In this document: piece after piece, positions 19,251 to 28,414 of the stretch | Layout: every line of letters begins with the position of its first letter | Numbering within the stretch: position 1 is the stretch's first letter | Assembly: GCA_015489065.1 (NCBI GenBank) | Contig: WGAO01000091.1 | Span: forward strand, 1 to 34,596 | Direction: 5' to 3' | Source of the DNA: Thermotogaceae bacterium | Lineage (GTDB): Bacteria > Thermotogota > Thermotogae > Thermotogales > Thermotogaceae | Length of the DNA stretch: 34,596 nt | The notes under the pieces: model-generated | Told to the model about the DNA's origin: nothing | The model's database searches: none | What the model saw: only the letters and a program-made list of their open reading frames with translations | Program-made: the position numbers and the translations under genes

Positions 19251-20010
19251 AGATACCGTGGCTCTGAATGGCGTAAATCTCAAGATTTCGGAAGAGATTC
19301 ACCTAGTAATTGGCCCAAATGGAGCAGGAAAGACCACCCTGTTAAAATGCATCATGGGAATACTAAGACCGGACTCAGGAAAGATCAGGGTTTTTGGAAA
19401 ACCCCCTATTTCCGTGAAAAACAGAATGGCTTTCCTGAATGAAACGAGAAAATCCATAAGGAAATTCAGAGTGAAGGACTACGAGGATATGATGCCTACC
19501 TTGTACCCTAAGTGGAACCGAAATCTCTTCTGGGAGATATCTGCAAGATTATCTCTAAAAAGAAGCAAATATGTAGAAAGTATGTCCGCTGGCATAAAAA
19601 CGATGTTCTTCTTATCACTGATCATTTCAAGCGGAGCAGATGTTCTCATCTTAGATGAACCAACTCAAAACCTCGATCCAATAAAAGTTAAAGAGATTAA
19701 AAACCTTATAAGAAATGAATCATCTGGTAAAACCGTTATCATGAGCTCTCACCATCTTGAAGAGGTCGAAAACATAGCCGATAGCTTTTCAATAATCGAC
19801 AACGGCAAAGTGATTTATTCAGAAAGCGTGAGAAATGCAAAAGGAAATCACAGAGTGGTCTCCCAAAGTGAAATAATACAACTCGATGAGGTTGTGGGAA
19901 AAATAGAAGACAACTATTACCTAGTTAAAACGAGCTCCAACAAGGGAAGAGAGCCTTCTCTCAGAGAGATTGTCATTGCGTACCTGAATCTATCAAAAAT
20001 CGGCAGCTAA
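19216..20010 (+). CDS. ABC transporter ATP-binding protein
   Basis: Walker A GPNGAGKTT, variant signature SAGIK, Walker B VLILDEPTQNLDP, H-loop MSSHH; ATG 19216 after gggaggg. Confidence 0.92.
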   Translation: MIEVKDLFKSFKDTVALNGVNLKISEEIHLVIGPNGAGKTTLLKCIMGILRPDSGKIRVFGKPPISVKNRMAFLNETRKSIRKFRVKDYEDMMPTLYPKWNRNLFWEISARLSLKRSKYVESMSAGIKTMFFLSLIISSGADVLILDEPTQNLDPIKVKEIKNLIRNESSGKTVIMSSHHLEEVENIADSFSIIDNGKVIYSESVRNAKGNHRVVSQSEIIQLDEVVGKIEDNYYLVKTSSNKGREPSLREIVIAYLNLSKIGS

Positions 20011-20029
20011 TTTGCCATCCTAATCATTC

Positions 20030-20091
20030 AAGCACAGAAAATAACAGATGCGTATCGCATCGGTAAGGAAATCTTCATTTAAGCTGTGCTT
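20030..20091. other. Orphan potential RNA/DNA fold (outer 8-bp stem enclosing an inner 6-bp hairpin)
   Basis: AAGCACAG (20030-20037) complements CTGTGCTT (20084-20091); inner GATGCG-TAT-CGCATC (20048-20062). Confidence 0.4.
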
Positions 20092-20182
20092 CTCTCTGAT
20101 ACAAGCCTTTCTTATATTACTTTCCTTCTTTCACAATATCCTTACAATTAAGCATTTTCATATCCATGACACCTTTTCTCAC

Positions 20183-20210
20183 TTGACATCATTGCTTGCG
20201 TGTGTAAAAT
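20183..20210 (+). promoter_or_regulatory. Candidate sigma70-type promoter of the acidic-tail protein
   Basis: TTGACA -16 nt- TAAAAT. Confidence 0.65.
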
Positions 20211-20240
20211 AACGGCGACTTTCAAAGGGGAGGGAGGAGT

Positions 20241-20663
20241 ATGGGATTCAAGTATACTCTGAAGATTTTCGTAGATGAGCAAACAGCAAGAAGGGCTATT
20301 ATCACTCCCGAAGTTGTTAGAAAGATGAGAAACACTGGAACGAGAATGGAATATTCCTCTGGGATTCTCAATGTGACCACTAAGGAAAATCATGATATAG
20401 ATGAAGAACTCTTGAAAGCCCTGTCAAGAGCTATAGGAAAACCAGTGGAAGCTGTAGCAGAATTAGAAGTCAACGGAAGAGTAAAAGAAATATTCAGAGG
20501 AAAATTGGATCCCTTCAAACCTCTGGGGGTTTCCTCCATAAGCGATTCAGAGGAAGAGGAATTAGAAGAAGACGAAGAAGATGCTATGGACGAAGAAGAA
20601 ATATTCCTCGATGAAGAAGAACTAGAAGAGGAGATATTCTACTACGACGAGGAGGAGGATTAA
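20241..20663 (+). CDS. Hypothetical protein, 140 aa, strongly acidic C-terminal tail
   Basis: Promoter plus gggaggagg SD; C-terminus SEEEELEEDEEDAMDEEEIFLDEEELEEEIFYYDEEED. Confidence 0.82.
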   Translation: MGFKYTLKIFVDEQTARRAIITPEVVRKMRNTGTRMEYSSGILNVTTKENHDIDEELLKALSRAIGKPVEAVAELEVNGRVKEIFRGKLDPFKPLGVSSISDSEEEELEEDEEDAMDEEEIFLDEEELEEEIFYYDEEED

Positions 20664-20998
20664 TACCTCCATCTGTTCCTTCTCCACCCATATCTATCCC
20701 AGCCTACAACATACCCTATTCCGAGCTGAATGAGCCAAGCACCTGCAACTACTCCAACAAACGCCCAAAATCCGAGGGATATGGCTCCAAGGAGTTTTAA
20801 AACAAGGACTATTCCTATTGTCAAGGAAACGAGTCCTTTTGGAAAGCTCCGAAAAAGTGCGAATATTCCGCTAACTCCAAACCCCACAGCTATGATCCAT
20901 AAAAAGAAATCCCATATTCCAACTGGGACTATTCCAAGCGCTCCAAGAAGAACCACCAATCCCAGAATTATCAGAATTATTCCCAACATCCAGTTCAC
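20660..20998 (-). CDS. Small multi-TM membrane protein (LiaI/LiaF-TM-like)
   Basis: Four hydrophobic segments, MNWMLGIILIILGLVVLLGALGIVPVGIWDFFLWIIAVGFGVSGIFALF... Confidence 0.7.
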   Translation of the reverse strand: MNWMLGIILIILGLVVLLGALGIVPVGIWDFFLWIIAVGFGVSGIFALFRSFPKGLVSLTIGIVLVLKLLGAISLGFWAFVGVVAGAWLIQLGIGYVVGWDRYGWRRNRWRY

Positions 20999-22005
20999 TC
21001 TATCACCTCACTGGCGGCTTTTTTCAATCTGTTCATGACGGAAAATAGTATACCCTTCTCTGGAAAGCCTTCTACAACCACCACTTCTCCTTTCATTTTA
21101 TCTGTTTCTCTCAAAATTTTGAATAGCTCATGCGCTATTGAGTATTCCCTCTCAAGACTTCCAAGCGCCAAAACCTTATAACCCTTGTACATTTCCTTGT
21201 GCTCCTTTGGACAGATAACTATAGGATCGTTAAAATTCCTCAGAACAGCCTTCATCTTGTCCATATTCTTTACCAAAATCAAACGCTTTTCAGGAGCATA
21301 GTGCCGGTATTTCATACCAGGAGATGGCGGCTTGTCCAAAGAGATTTCTCCGAGTGCTCCCTTGTGGACTTCAATTTCAGATATTCTAGATATCTGCTCC
21401 AAAGTAAGAGGACCCGGTCTTAAAAGCACAGGTGGATCTTTTGTTAAATCTATTATCGTTGATTCTATCCCAAGGGGAGTTTCTCCGGCATCTATAATCA
21501 CATCAACCCTTCCCATCATATCGTCTTTTACATGTTCAAAGCTCGTCGGACTGGGTTTCCCGGATAGATTCGCACTTGGCGCTGCTATCGGACATCCCGA
21601 AAGCTCTATTAAAAGATTCGCAACGGGATGCGATGGCATCCTCACAGCCACAGTTGGCAAAGACGCGCTTACAATATCTGGAACATTCGATTTTTTCTTC
21701 ATTATTAGGGTAAGCGGACCAGGCCAAAGCTTATCGATAAACTCATAAGCTATTCTTGGCACACTTGAGACGACATCATAGAGCATATCTATTGAACTTA
21801 TATGGACTATGAGAGGGTTGTCCTGAGGTCTTCCTTTTGCTTTGAATATTTTTCTGCAGGCGTTTTCATTAAAAGCATTTGCTCCTATACCGTAAACTGT
21901 TTCCGTTGGAAATACAACGAGACCTCCTTTTTTAATAACTTCCGCGGCTTTTTTTAAAATCTCGCTATCCGGGTTCTCTGGATCTACCTTAATGATCTCT
22001 GTCAT
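20995..22005 (-). CDS. tsaC: Threonylcarbamoyl-AMP synthase, Sua5 type (YrdC domain plus C-terminal Sua5 domain)
   Basis: GGLVVFPTETVYGIGANAFNENACRKIFKAKGRPQDNPLIVHI, CPIAAPSANLSGKPSPT, STIIDLTKDPPVLLRPGPLT, PPSPGMKYRHYAPE. Confidence 0.96.
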   Translation of the reverse strand: MTEIIKVDPENPDSEILKKAAEVIKKGGLVVFPTETVYGIGANAFNENACRKIFKAKGRPQDNPLIVHISSIDMLYDVVSSVPRIAYEFIDKLWPGPLTLIMKKKSNVPDIVSASLPTVAVRMPSHPVANLLIELSGCPIAAPSANLSGKPSPTSFEHVKDDMMGRVDVIIDAGETPLGIESTIIDLTKDPPVLLRPGPLTLEQISRISEIEVHKGALGEISLDKPPSPGMKYRHYAPEKRLILVKNMDKMKAVLRNFNDPIVICPKEHKEMYKGYKVLALGSLEREYSIAHELFKILRETDKMKGEVVVVEGFPEKGILFSVMNRLKKAASEVIE

Positions 22006-23114
22006 TCTCTCACTCCCAAAGCGACCACTGCACCTGCAAAAGCTAGAATTCCGCCTATTATGAAAACAACGCTGTATGACAAACTTCTAGCGACCATCAC
22101 AGAGAGTGGAGGAAAGATTATCCTGCTGAATATATTTATGCCTTGAAATAGTCCTTCCCATCTTCCGAGTTCTTTTGGCGCGGATTGAAATTTCAGAGTT
22201 TCTTTTGCTGGGAGCCATGTGAGAAATCCTACCCCCACTAGAATATGCGATATATAGAAAGTTGTCACACTTGGAATTGACATCAGAAAAAAGTAGGCAC
22301 TCATCAAAAAGCCTCCTACGAAGAATTTCCACCTTAGTTTTATCTTCTTGGTCTTATCCCCCAGCAAAAAATATGAAAGTATTATAGAACCTGAGAAAAA
22401 CATCTCAAAATAAAGCATGTTGAGCTGATCACCCTTGAGAATCTCTTTTAAAAAGTACGAAACTATCATCCAGCTTGCAAAGTTAAACGACAGGAATGTG
22501 AGAAGCTGAGATATGTAGATGTAAAGAAGACTCTTTTTATCGTGGGCCTTTGAAGCTCCTTCCATACCGCTTTTGACTTTCGGTAAAAACGCCAAGAAAG
22601 CGAATATGTATACCATTGATCCGAAGAACATTGAAAGAAAGAGCATTCTGTAAATATTAAAACTCCTCAGGTAAGATATAACGAAAAACACGAGAAAAAA
22701 CATCTTTACGGACTCCGAAGTGACGATCATCTTTTTGTAAACTTCTTCCCTGATATCAGGAGGTATTATCGCTCTCTCATAGAGAACAAGCGATGGAAAA
22801 AAAACATCGAAAAAGCTTGCAGCTATCTGAGCTATAGCGAACCAAAACAGATCGTACTTAAAGGCGAGTATCAGAGGTCCAAGAGAGTATATGAATCTTC
22901 CAACTACTACACCTATTCCAGGGGGAAACTTTTCAAAGAATCTTCCAACGGTGTATGAAAGAACCGCTTGTATAGCATAAACTGTGGTGAAAACCCATCC
23001 AATATCCGACAAAGATACGCCATTCTCCGAAGCGTAAAATGGAGATATAAGCACAAAAAAGTACAAAAAACCGGTTATGGAATTGATGATTATATAACGC
23101 TTGTAAAACATCAT
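22002..23114 (-). CDS. MFS-type transporter
   Basis: ~10-12 hydrophobic segments; SDIGWVFTTVYAIQAVLSYTVGRFFEKFPPGIGVVVGRFIYSLGPLI. Confidence 0.85.
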   Translation of the reverse strand: MMFYKRYIIINSITGFLYFFVLISPFYASENGVSLSDIGWVFTTVYAIQAVLSYTVGRFFEKFPPGIGVVVGRFIYSLGPLILAFKYDLFWFAIAQIAASFFDVFFPSLVLYERAIIPPDIREEVYKKMIVTSESVKMFFLVFFVISYLRSFNIYRMLFLSMFFGSMVYIFAFLAFLPKVKSGMEGASKAHDKKSLLYIYISQLLTFLSFNFASWMIVSYFLKEILKGDQLNMLYFEMFFSGSIILSYFLLGDKTKKIKLRWKFFVGGFLMSAYFFLMSIPSVTTFYISHILVGVGFLTWLPAKETLKFQSAPKELGRWEGLFQGINIFSRIIFPPLSVMVARSLSYSVVFIIGGILAFAGAVVALGVRE

Positions 23115-24784
23115 TCCCTCCCGAAGTACTTATCAAGATCTGAAAAGCTCAATCTAAACACGAGAGGTCTCCCATGAGGGCAGGATGTTATTCCTTTCTC
23201 CTCTATGATTCTCAAGAGCTCAATTGCCGAAGAAGAATCTATTCTGTCACCCGTTTTGACAGCACTTTTGCAAGCCATATCCGCGAGAATCTTTTGAATT
23301 GTATCTCCAAAACCGGCTATTTTTGATAAACGAAGCTCGTCCAATATTTCTTTGAAAGATTCTGTCGCATTTGACACCGGAAGAATTGACGGTATGGATT
23401 CAAGAGAGATTGAATTTCCATCAATTTTAAACTCAAATCCGAATTTCTCTAGCTGTTCCTTGTTTTCCAAAGCCACATCAATCAAAACATTTTCGAGTTG
23501 CATTTCTATGGGAATTATAAGCCTCGTTGACTCAAGCTCTCCTTTTGAAAATCTTTCTTTGAGCTTTTCATAGATCACTCTCTCGTGAGCTGCGTGATAG
23601 TCGATTATCAGAAGGGATTCTTCATCCTCAACGAGTATGTATCGATCTCTAAGAATCATGAGGAAATTCCACTTCCCACTTTCTCTTGGTTCAACCCTTG
23701 AAAAGCTCTTTTTAATTTCAACAAGACTCGTTGGTTCTTTGAAAACAGCTTGAGTTCTCTTTGGCTCTTTATAACCGGTCTCTCTTGGAAGTAAATCTCT
23801 CTTCCAAGTCTTTGATACATATTTTCTAACTGCATCGCGTACTGACATCTCAACAAATTGGACATCTGAAAACTTCACTTCTGTTTTCTGAGGATGAACA
23901 TTCACATCGATCTTATCTGAAGGAACTTCAACAAACACTACAGCAACCGGATGCATACCTTTTGGAAGGGCTTCACCATACCCGATTTCAATCGCTTTGA
24001 TTATTTCAGGGCTTATGACACTTCTTCCATTGACAAATACATATATTCCACTTCTCGTTTTTCTCCAAATACCCGGCTTTGAAATAAGTCCCCATATCCT
24101 TATCCATCTTCTTTCAAAAGATATCTCAACCATATCCCTGACTTTCACATCAGGCATTACAACAGATAATCTCGCCTTCAAGTCAGATGGAATGGCATTG
24201 TAAACAACTTTCCCGTCTTTTTTAAAAGTGAAATGAACCTCAGGCTTTGCCAGTATGAACTTCTGAACGGTCTCAGTAACCATTCTTGCCTCGATTGAAG
24301 CGGACTTCAAAAATTTTCGCCTTGCCGGTATGTTGAAAAACAAATCTCTGACCTCGACTGTTGTTCCCTTAGAAGCATGCACCTTTTCAATTCCTAAGAT
24401 CTCGCCACCTTCTATTTTCACCTTTGAAGCATAAGTAGAGCCTTCTTTCCCAGAAGTTATGACAACCCTGCTAACCCTGACTATGGACGAGAGAGCCTCA
24501 CCTCGGAAACCATAGGTCTTTATTCTGTAAAGATCCTCGACGCTGTATATCTTGCTTGTGGTATGAGGTTTCACAGCTAAAAGGATTTCCTCTTCGCTCA
24601 TCCCAATTCCATTGTCCGAAACTCTTATATACTCCTTACCACCTTTGATTATCTCTATATCAATTCTTTTAGACTCCGCATCGAGTGAGTTTTCCACAAG
24701 TTCTTTGACAACGGAAAAAGCGCCGACGACAACCTCGCCGGCGGCTATCTTCCTCACAACCTCTTCAGGAAGCTTTCTTATCAT
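23111..24784 (-). CDS. mutL: DNA mismatch repair protein MutL
   Basis: IAAGEVV, LVENSLDA, RVSDNGIGMSEEEI, THTTSKI-like PHTTSKI, TYGFRGEALSSI, NGRSV, DVNVHPQKTEVKF, C-term DMACKSAVKTGD and CPHGRP. Confidence 0.97.
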   Translation of the reverse strand: MIRKLPEEVVRKIAAGEVVVGAFSVVKELVENSLDAESKRIDIEIIKGGKEYIRVSDNGIGMSEEEILLAVKPHTTSKIYSVEDLYRIKTYGFRGEALSSIVRVSRVVITSGKEGSTYASKVKIEGGEILGIEKVHASKGTTVEVRDLFFNIPARRKFLKSASIEARMVTETVQKFILAKPEVHFTFKKDGKVVYNAIPSDLKARLSVVMPDVKVRDMVEISFERRWIRIWGLISKPGIWRKTRSGIYVFVNGRSVISPEIIKAIEIGYGEALPKGMHPVAVVFVEVPSDKIDVNVHPQKTEVKFSDVQFVEMSVRDAVRKYVSKTWKRDLLPRETGYKEPKRTQAVFKEPTSLVEIKKSFSRVEPRESGKWNFLMILRDRYILVEDEESLLIIDYHAAHERVIYEKLKERFSKGELESTRLIIPIEMQLENVLIDVALENKEQLEKFGFEFKIDGNSISLESIPSILPVSNATESFKEILDELRLSKIAGFGDTIQKILADMACKSAVKTGDRIDSSSAIELLRIIEEKGITSCPHGRPLVFRLSFSDLDKYFGRE

Positions 24785-25002
24785 ATTCTCATCAAGTATC
24801 CATGTGATTGAAGAATTTTTGCCATCATCTCTTTTGTCACTTTCTCATCGTCATATTCAACTTCCACAGCTCCGGCATCAAGATCGACTTCTACTCTCTC
24901 CACACCGTCCATGCTGCTTATGACATCGTGTACTTTCTTAACATCATCCTCGTTCTTCATGTTATCCACGGGAAAGTACCTGAGCCTTTTCAAAGTCTTC
25001 AC
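24781..25002 (-). CDS. HMA-fold-like small protein lacking metal-binding cysteines
   Basis: DDVKKVHDVISSMDGVERVEVDLDAGAVEVEYDDEKVTKEMMAKILQSHGY follows HMA pattern; true start may be TTG 24993. Confidence 0.7.
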   Translation of the reverse strand: MKTLKRLRYFPVDNMKNEDDVKKVHDVISSMDGVERVEVDLDAGAVEVEYDDEKVTKEMMAKILQSHGYLMRI

Positions 25003-25889
25003 CTCCTAATCTCCAGTCTATCTAAAACTCTCCTCAAGTCCTCTGAGATAGGTGCAGATACCTCAAGTTTTTCACTGCTAACCGGATGATTCAGCTCAAC
25101 AGAAGAGCAATGAAGAAATTGTCTCCTCAAACCGTATTTTTTCCTAAACTCCCTGTTGTACGATTTCTCACCATATTTGTTATCTCCAACAACATGATGA
25201 CCGATCATTGATAAATGTCTTCTTATCTGATGTTTTCTTCCGGTCTTTATTCTCACTTTCAAATAAGAAACTCCTCTTTTTTCTGACAAAACTTCATATT
25301 CTGTTAGCGCATCTTGATCATCAAGAGGAATGTCTATAAAACCGTGATCTTTTTCCATGTATCCCCTGACAAGAGTCAAGTACTCTTTATGAATTTTCCT
25401 CTTTTTGAACATCTCATTGAGCTTTCTAGCAATCGATTTGCTTTTTGCAACGATCAAAGCACCTGAGGTGTTCAAATCCAATCTGTGAACAAGATGTGGT
25501 TCAAACCCTTTTTCCTTTCCATAATACATCAAACCTTCTATGAGAGTTGCTACATGTATGTTCTTTCCAGGATGAAGAGCTATACCAGCTGGTTTATTGA
25601 GAACTATCATATAGTCATCTTCATAGATTATGTTTAACTTCATTTTCTGAGGCTCAAGGTTGTTTTCTTTCCTCCTTCTGAAATTGTCCAGATCGACATA
25701 CTTTATCTCAACTGTGTCTCCTACCTCCAGTTTGTGAGAGCCATCTCTTATTCTCTTGCCGTTCACATAAACCTTTCCTTTTCTTATGAACTTGTAAAGA
25801 GCAGAGAGCGGAACCTCCTCAAGGTTCCTCCTCAAAAACTTATCGAGACGAGAGTAGTAATTTTCGTCATTTACATGCAGTTTCCACAT
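24999..25889 (-). CDS. RluA/RluD-family 23S rRNA pseudouridine synthase with S4 domain
   Basis: S4 region RLDKFLRRNLEEVPLSALYKFIRKGKVYVNGKR; LVHRLDLNTSGALIVAKS catalytic motif. Confidence 0.95.
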   Translation of the reverse strand: MWKLHVNDENYYSRLDKFLRRNLEEVPLSALYKFIRKGKVYVNGKRIRDGSHKLEVGDTVEIKYVDLDNFRRRKENNLEPQKMKLNIIYEDDYMIVLNKPAGIALHPGKNIHVATLIEGLMYYGKEKGFEPHLVHRLDLNTSGALIVAKSKSIARKLNEMFKKRKIHKEYLTLVRGYMEKDHGFIDIPLDDQDALTEYEVLSEKRGVSYLKVRIKTGRKHQIRRHLSMIGHHVVGDNKYGEKSYNREFRKKYGLRRQFLHCSSVELNHPVSSEKLEVSAPISEDLRRVLDRLEIRR

Positions 25890-26830
25890 CAGCGAAACAG
25901 CACACTAACCGACAGATTCTTTCTTATTCTCATTATAGTTTCTCCGAGAAGCGGTGCCACACTGAGAACTTCAAATTTTTCTGGGAGCGAGTCATGGTGT
26001 ATCGTGTCTGTAATAAATACCTTTTCTATGGGTGAATCCGTTATTCTACTCTTCGCGTCTTGAGAGAGAACCGCGTGAGTTGCACAGGCGACAACTCTCT
26101 TAGCACCATTCTTCAGAAGAGCCTTAGCTCCTTCGACCAAAGATCTTCCAGTATCGATTATGTCATCAAAAAGGATAGCCGTCATTCCTTCGATATCACC
26201 TATTATGTGCATAACCTCCGCAACATTGTCTTTTGGTCTTCTCTTATCCAATATCGCAAGAGGAGCACCTATTTTTTCGGCGAACTTTCTTGCTCTCTTC
26301 ACTCCACCAACATCTGGCGAAACAACTACTATATTGTCGTATTCCAGGGCGTGTATCTTCTCTGAAAAAACAGGGAAGCTCCAGAGATTATCAACTGGTA
26401 TATCAAAGAACCCCTGTATCTGTTCAGCATGAAGATCTATCGTTATTACCCTACTAGCCCCAGCAACGGTTAAAAGATTCGCCACAAGTTTTGCACTAAT
26501 CGGATCTCTTCCACGGGCTTTTCTATCTTGCCTCGCATACCCATAGTAGGGCATCACAACGGCTATCATGTTTGCAGATGCTCTTCTGAAAGCATCTATC
26601 ATTATCAAAAGCTCCATCAAATTGTCGTTAACCGGAGGCGATGTCGGTTGAACGATGTATACATCATGCCCTCTAACAGTCTCAGCTATCCTTATGTTTA
26701 TTTCACCGTCGGCAAACCTGCCAACCTCTATTTTTCCGAGGTCGACTCCTATGTATCTAGCTATGTCTTCTGCAAGATATCTATTTGCACTACCGGAAAA
26801 TATCTTCAGCTCGCTCGCACGGGAATACAC
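25889..26830 (-). CDS. prs: Ribose-phosphate pyrophosphokinase
   Basis: [72 protein letters not shown]. Confidence 0.97.
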   Translation of the reverse strand: MYSRASELKIFSGSANRYLAEDIARYIGVDLGKIEVGRFADGEINIRIAETVRGHDVYIVQPTSPPVNDNLMELLIMIDAFRRASANMIAVVMPYYGYARQDRKARGRDPISAKLVANLLTVAGASRVITIDLHAEQIQGFFDIPVDNLWSFPVFSEKIHALEYDNIVVVSPDVGGVKRARKFAEKIGAPLAILDKRRPKDNVAEVMHIIGDIEGMTAILFDDIIDTGRSLVEGAKALLKNGAKRVVACATHAVLSQDAKSRITDSPIEKVFITDTIHHDSLPEKFEVLSVAPLLGETIMRIRKNLSVSVLFR

Positions 26831-26861
26831 CCTTTCCCCTCCCCACCGAATAATACCATAA

Positions 26862-26890
26862 CGAACCCCGCCCTTGTGGGGCGGGGTTCG
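26862..26890 (-). terminator. Hairpin downstream of csp (probable terminator, modest T-tract)
   Basis: cgaaccccgccc ttgtg gggcggggttcg. Confidence 0.7.
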
Positions 26891-26908
26891 GATTCTGCCC
26901 TGAGCAGA

Positions 26909-27109
26909 TCAGCCCAAGACTTTCACATTGGAAGCCTGTGGTCCTTTTCTACCATCAACAACCTCGAATTCGACGCTCTGTCCCTGTTCCAGGGTTTTAA
27001 ACCCGTCCATTTCTATGGCTGACCAGTGGACAAATATGTCTTCTCCGTCCTCTTTCGTTATAAAACCGTATCCCTTCTTGGGATCAAACCATTTTACAGT
27101 ACCCTTCAT
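26909..27109 (-). CDS. csp: Cold shock domain protein
   Basis: [62 protein letters not shown]; aaggagg SD. Confidence 0.97.
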   Translation of the reverse strand: MKGTVKWFDPKKGYGFITKEDGEDIFVHWSAIEMDGFKTLEQGQSVEFEVVDGRKGPQASNVKVLG

Positions 27110-27153
27110 GCTAACTCCTCCTTGCAAGTTACTAGCCCAACGGGCCGAGTCTT

Positions 27154-27182
27154 AGAATACGCCCTCCGGTATAAAAAGTCAA
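27154..27182 (-). promoter_or_regulatory. Candidate csp promoter overlapping the thrC stop codon
   Basis: Minus strand TTGACT -17 nt- TATTCT. Confidence 0.5.
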
Positions 27183-28414
27183 ACACTTTTTTGAAGATAT
27201 TCTAAGACCTTTTCTTCATCTGGTGGAACAGGGACTATCTCAAAACGTTTCTCAAGAGCCCTTATATCTTTCAACCCATTTCCAGTGACAACTATCGCAA
27301 CTGTATCGTCTTTTCCTAATCTCCTAGATTCCACCAGCTTCTTTAATCCTGCATATGGAGCTGATCCGGCCGGCTCTGCAAATACTCCCATCTCAGACGC
27401 AAGCTCAATTTGAGCATCTATTATCTCTTCGTCAGATACGGATACATAGAACCCTCCACTTGCCTTGACATATTTGCATGCTTTTATAACATCCCTCGGC
27501 TTTCCAACAGATATCGAATCAGCAATCGTGTTCGCCTCCATATCTATCGGCTCAAATGGTTCTCCTTTATCAAACACCCTTTTTACTGCATCCGCACCCT
27601 CAGCCTGGACACCAATTATTTTTGGAATTTCATCTATCAAACCCACTTTATACATATCATAAAAACCTTTATAAAGTCCGCTTATTACCGTACCGTCCCC
27701 AACACCTACAAGCACATAATCAGGAACTTTGTATCCCATTTGAACTGCTATCTCCATCGCACCTGTCTTTTTGCCTTCCAAAAGATATGGATTAATCGCG
27801 CTGTTTCTGCTGTACCACCCCATCTTGTCGCCGATTTTCATGGATATGTCAAAGGCTTGATCATATGAGCCGTCTATCGGAACAAGCGTTGCTCCAAAAA
27901 CTTTTATTTGAACTATCTTTGGTCGAGGAGCTTTCGCTGGAACGAATATGACAGATTTCAGATGAGGAGTTGACGCAGTTAGACCGGCAAGAGAAGATGC
28001 CGCATTTCCAGTGGAAGCTGCATATATCGTCTCATAACCTTTTTCAGTTGCCTTAGCTATAGCCAGAGCAGAAGCTCTATCTTTATAAGAAGCTGTGGGA
28101 TTGACTCCATCGTATTTTACGAGAAATCTATTAACTCCCAATTTCTCGGCTACTCTTGGAAAATCATAAAGAGGAGTTCCGCCAACTCTCAAAGGAACTT
28201 TGTAATAGTTTTTTGGAAGGGGAAGAAGTTTTTCAAACTGAAACATATCCCTCTCTGGGGAAAATTCCTCTCTTGAGACTCTTATCTCGTCGTAGTTGAA
28301 GACAACCTCAAGCGTCCCCTTCCTCGGACCGCATTTCGGACATGTATATTCAACCTCATCAGGATCATAGATAGCCCCGCAACTTATACACCTTAGCTTG
28401 TAACTCATCTCCAT
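27179..28414 (-). CDS. thrC: Threonine synthase
   Basis: N-term zinc ribbon CISCGAIYDPDEVEYTCPKCG; VKYDGVNPTASYKDRASALAIAKA; GVGDGTVISGLYKGF. Confidence 0.94.
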   Translation of the reverse strand: MEMSYKLRCISCGAIYDPDEVEYTCPKCGPRKGTLEVVFNYDEIRVSREEFSPERDMFQFEKLLPLPKNYYKVPLRVGGTPLYDFPRVAEKLGVNRFLVKYDGVNPTASYKDRASALAIAKATEKGYETIYAASTGNAASSLAGLTASTPHLKSVIFVPAKAPRPKIVQIKVFGATLVPIDGSYDQAFDISMKIGDKMGWYSRNSAINPYLLEGKKTGAMEIAVQMGYKVPDYVLVGVGDGTVISGLYKGFYDMYKVGLIDEIPKIIGVQAEGADAVKRVFDKGEPFEPIDMEANTIADSISVGKPRDVIKACKYVKASGGFYVSVSDEEIIDAQIELASEMGVFAEPAGSAPYAGLKKLVESRRLGKDDTVAIVVTGNGLKDIRALEKRFEIVPVPPDEEKVLEYLQKSV

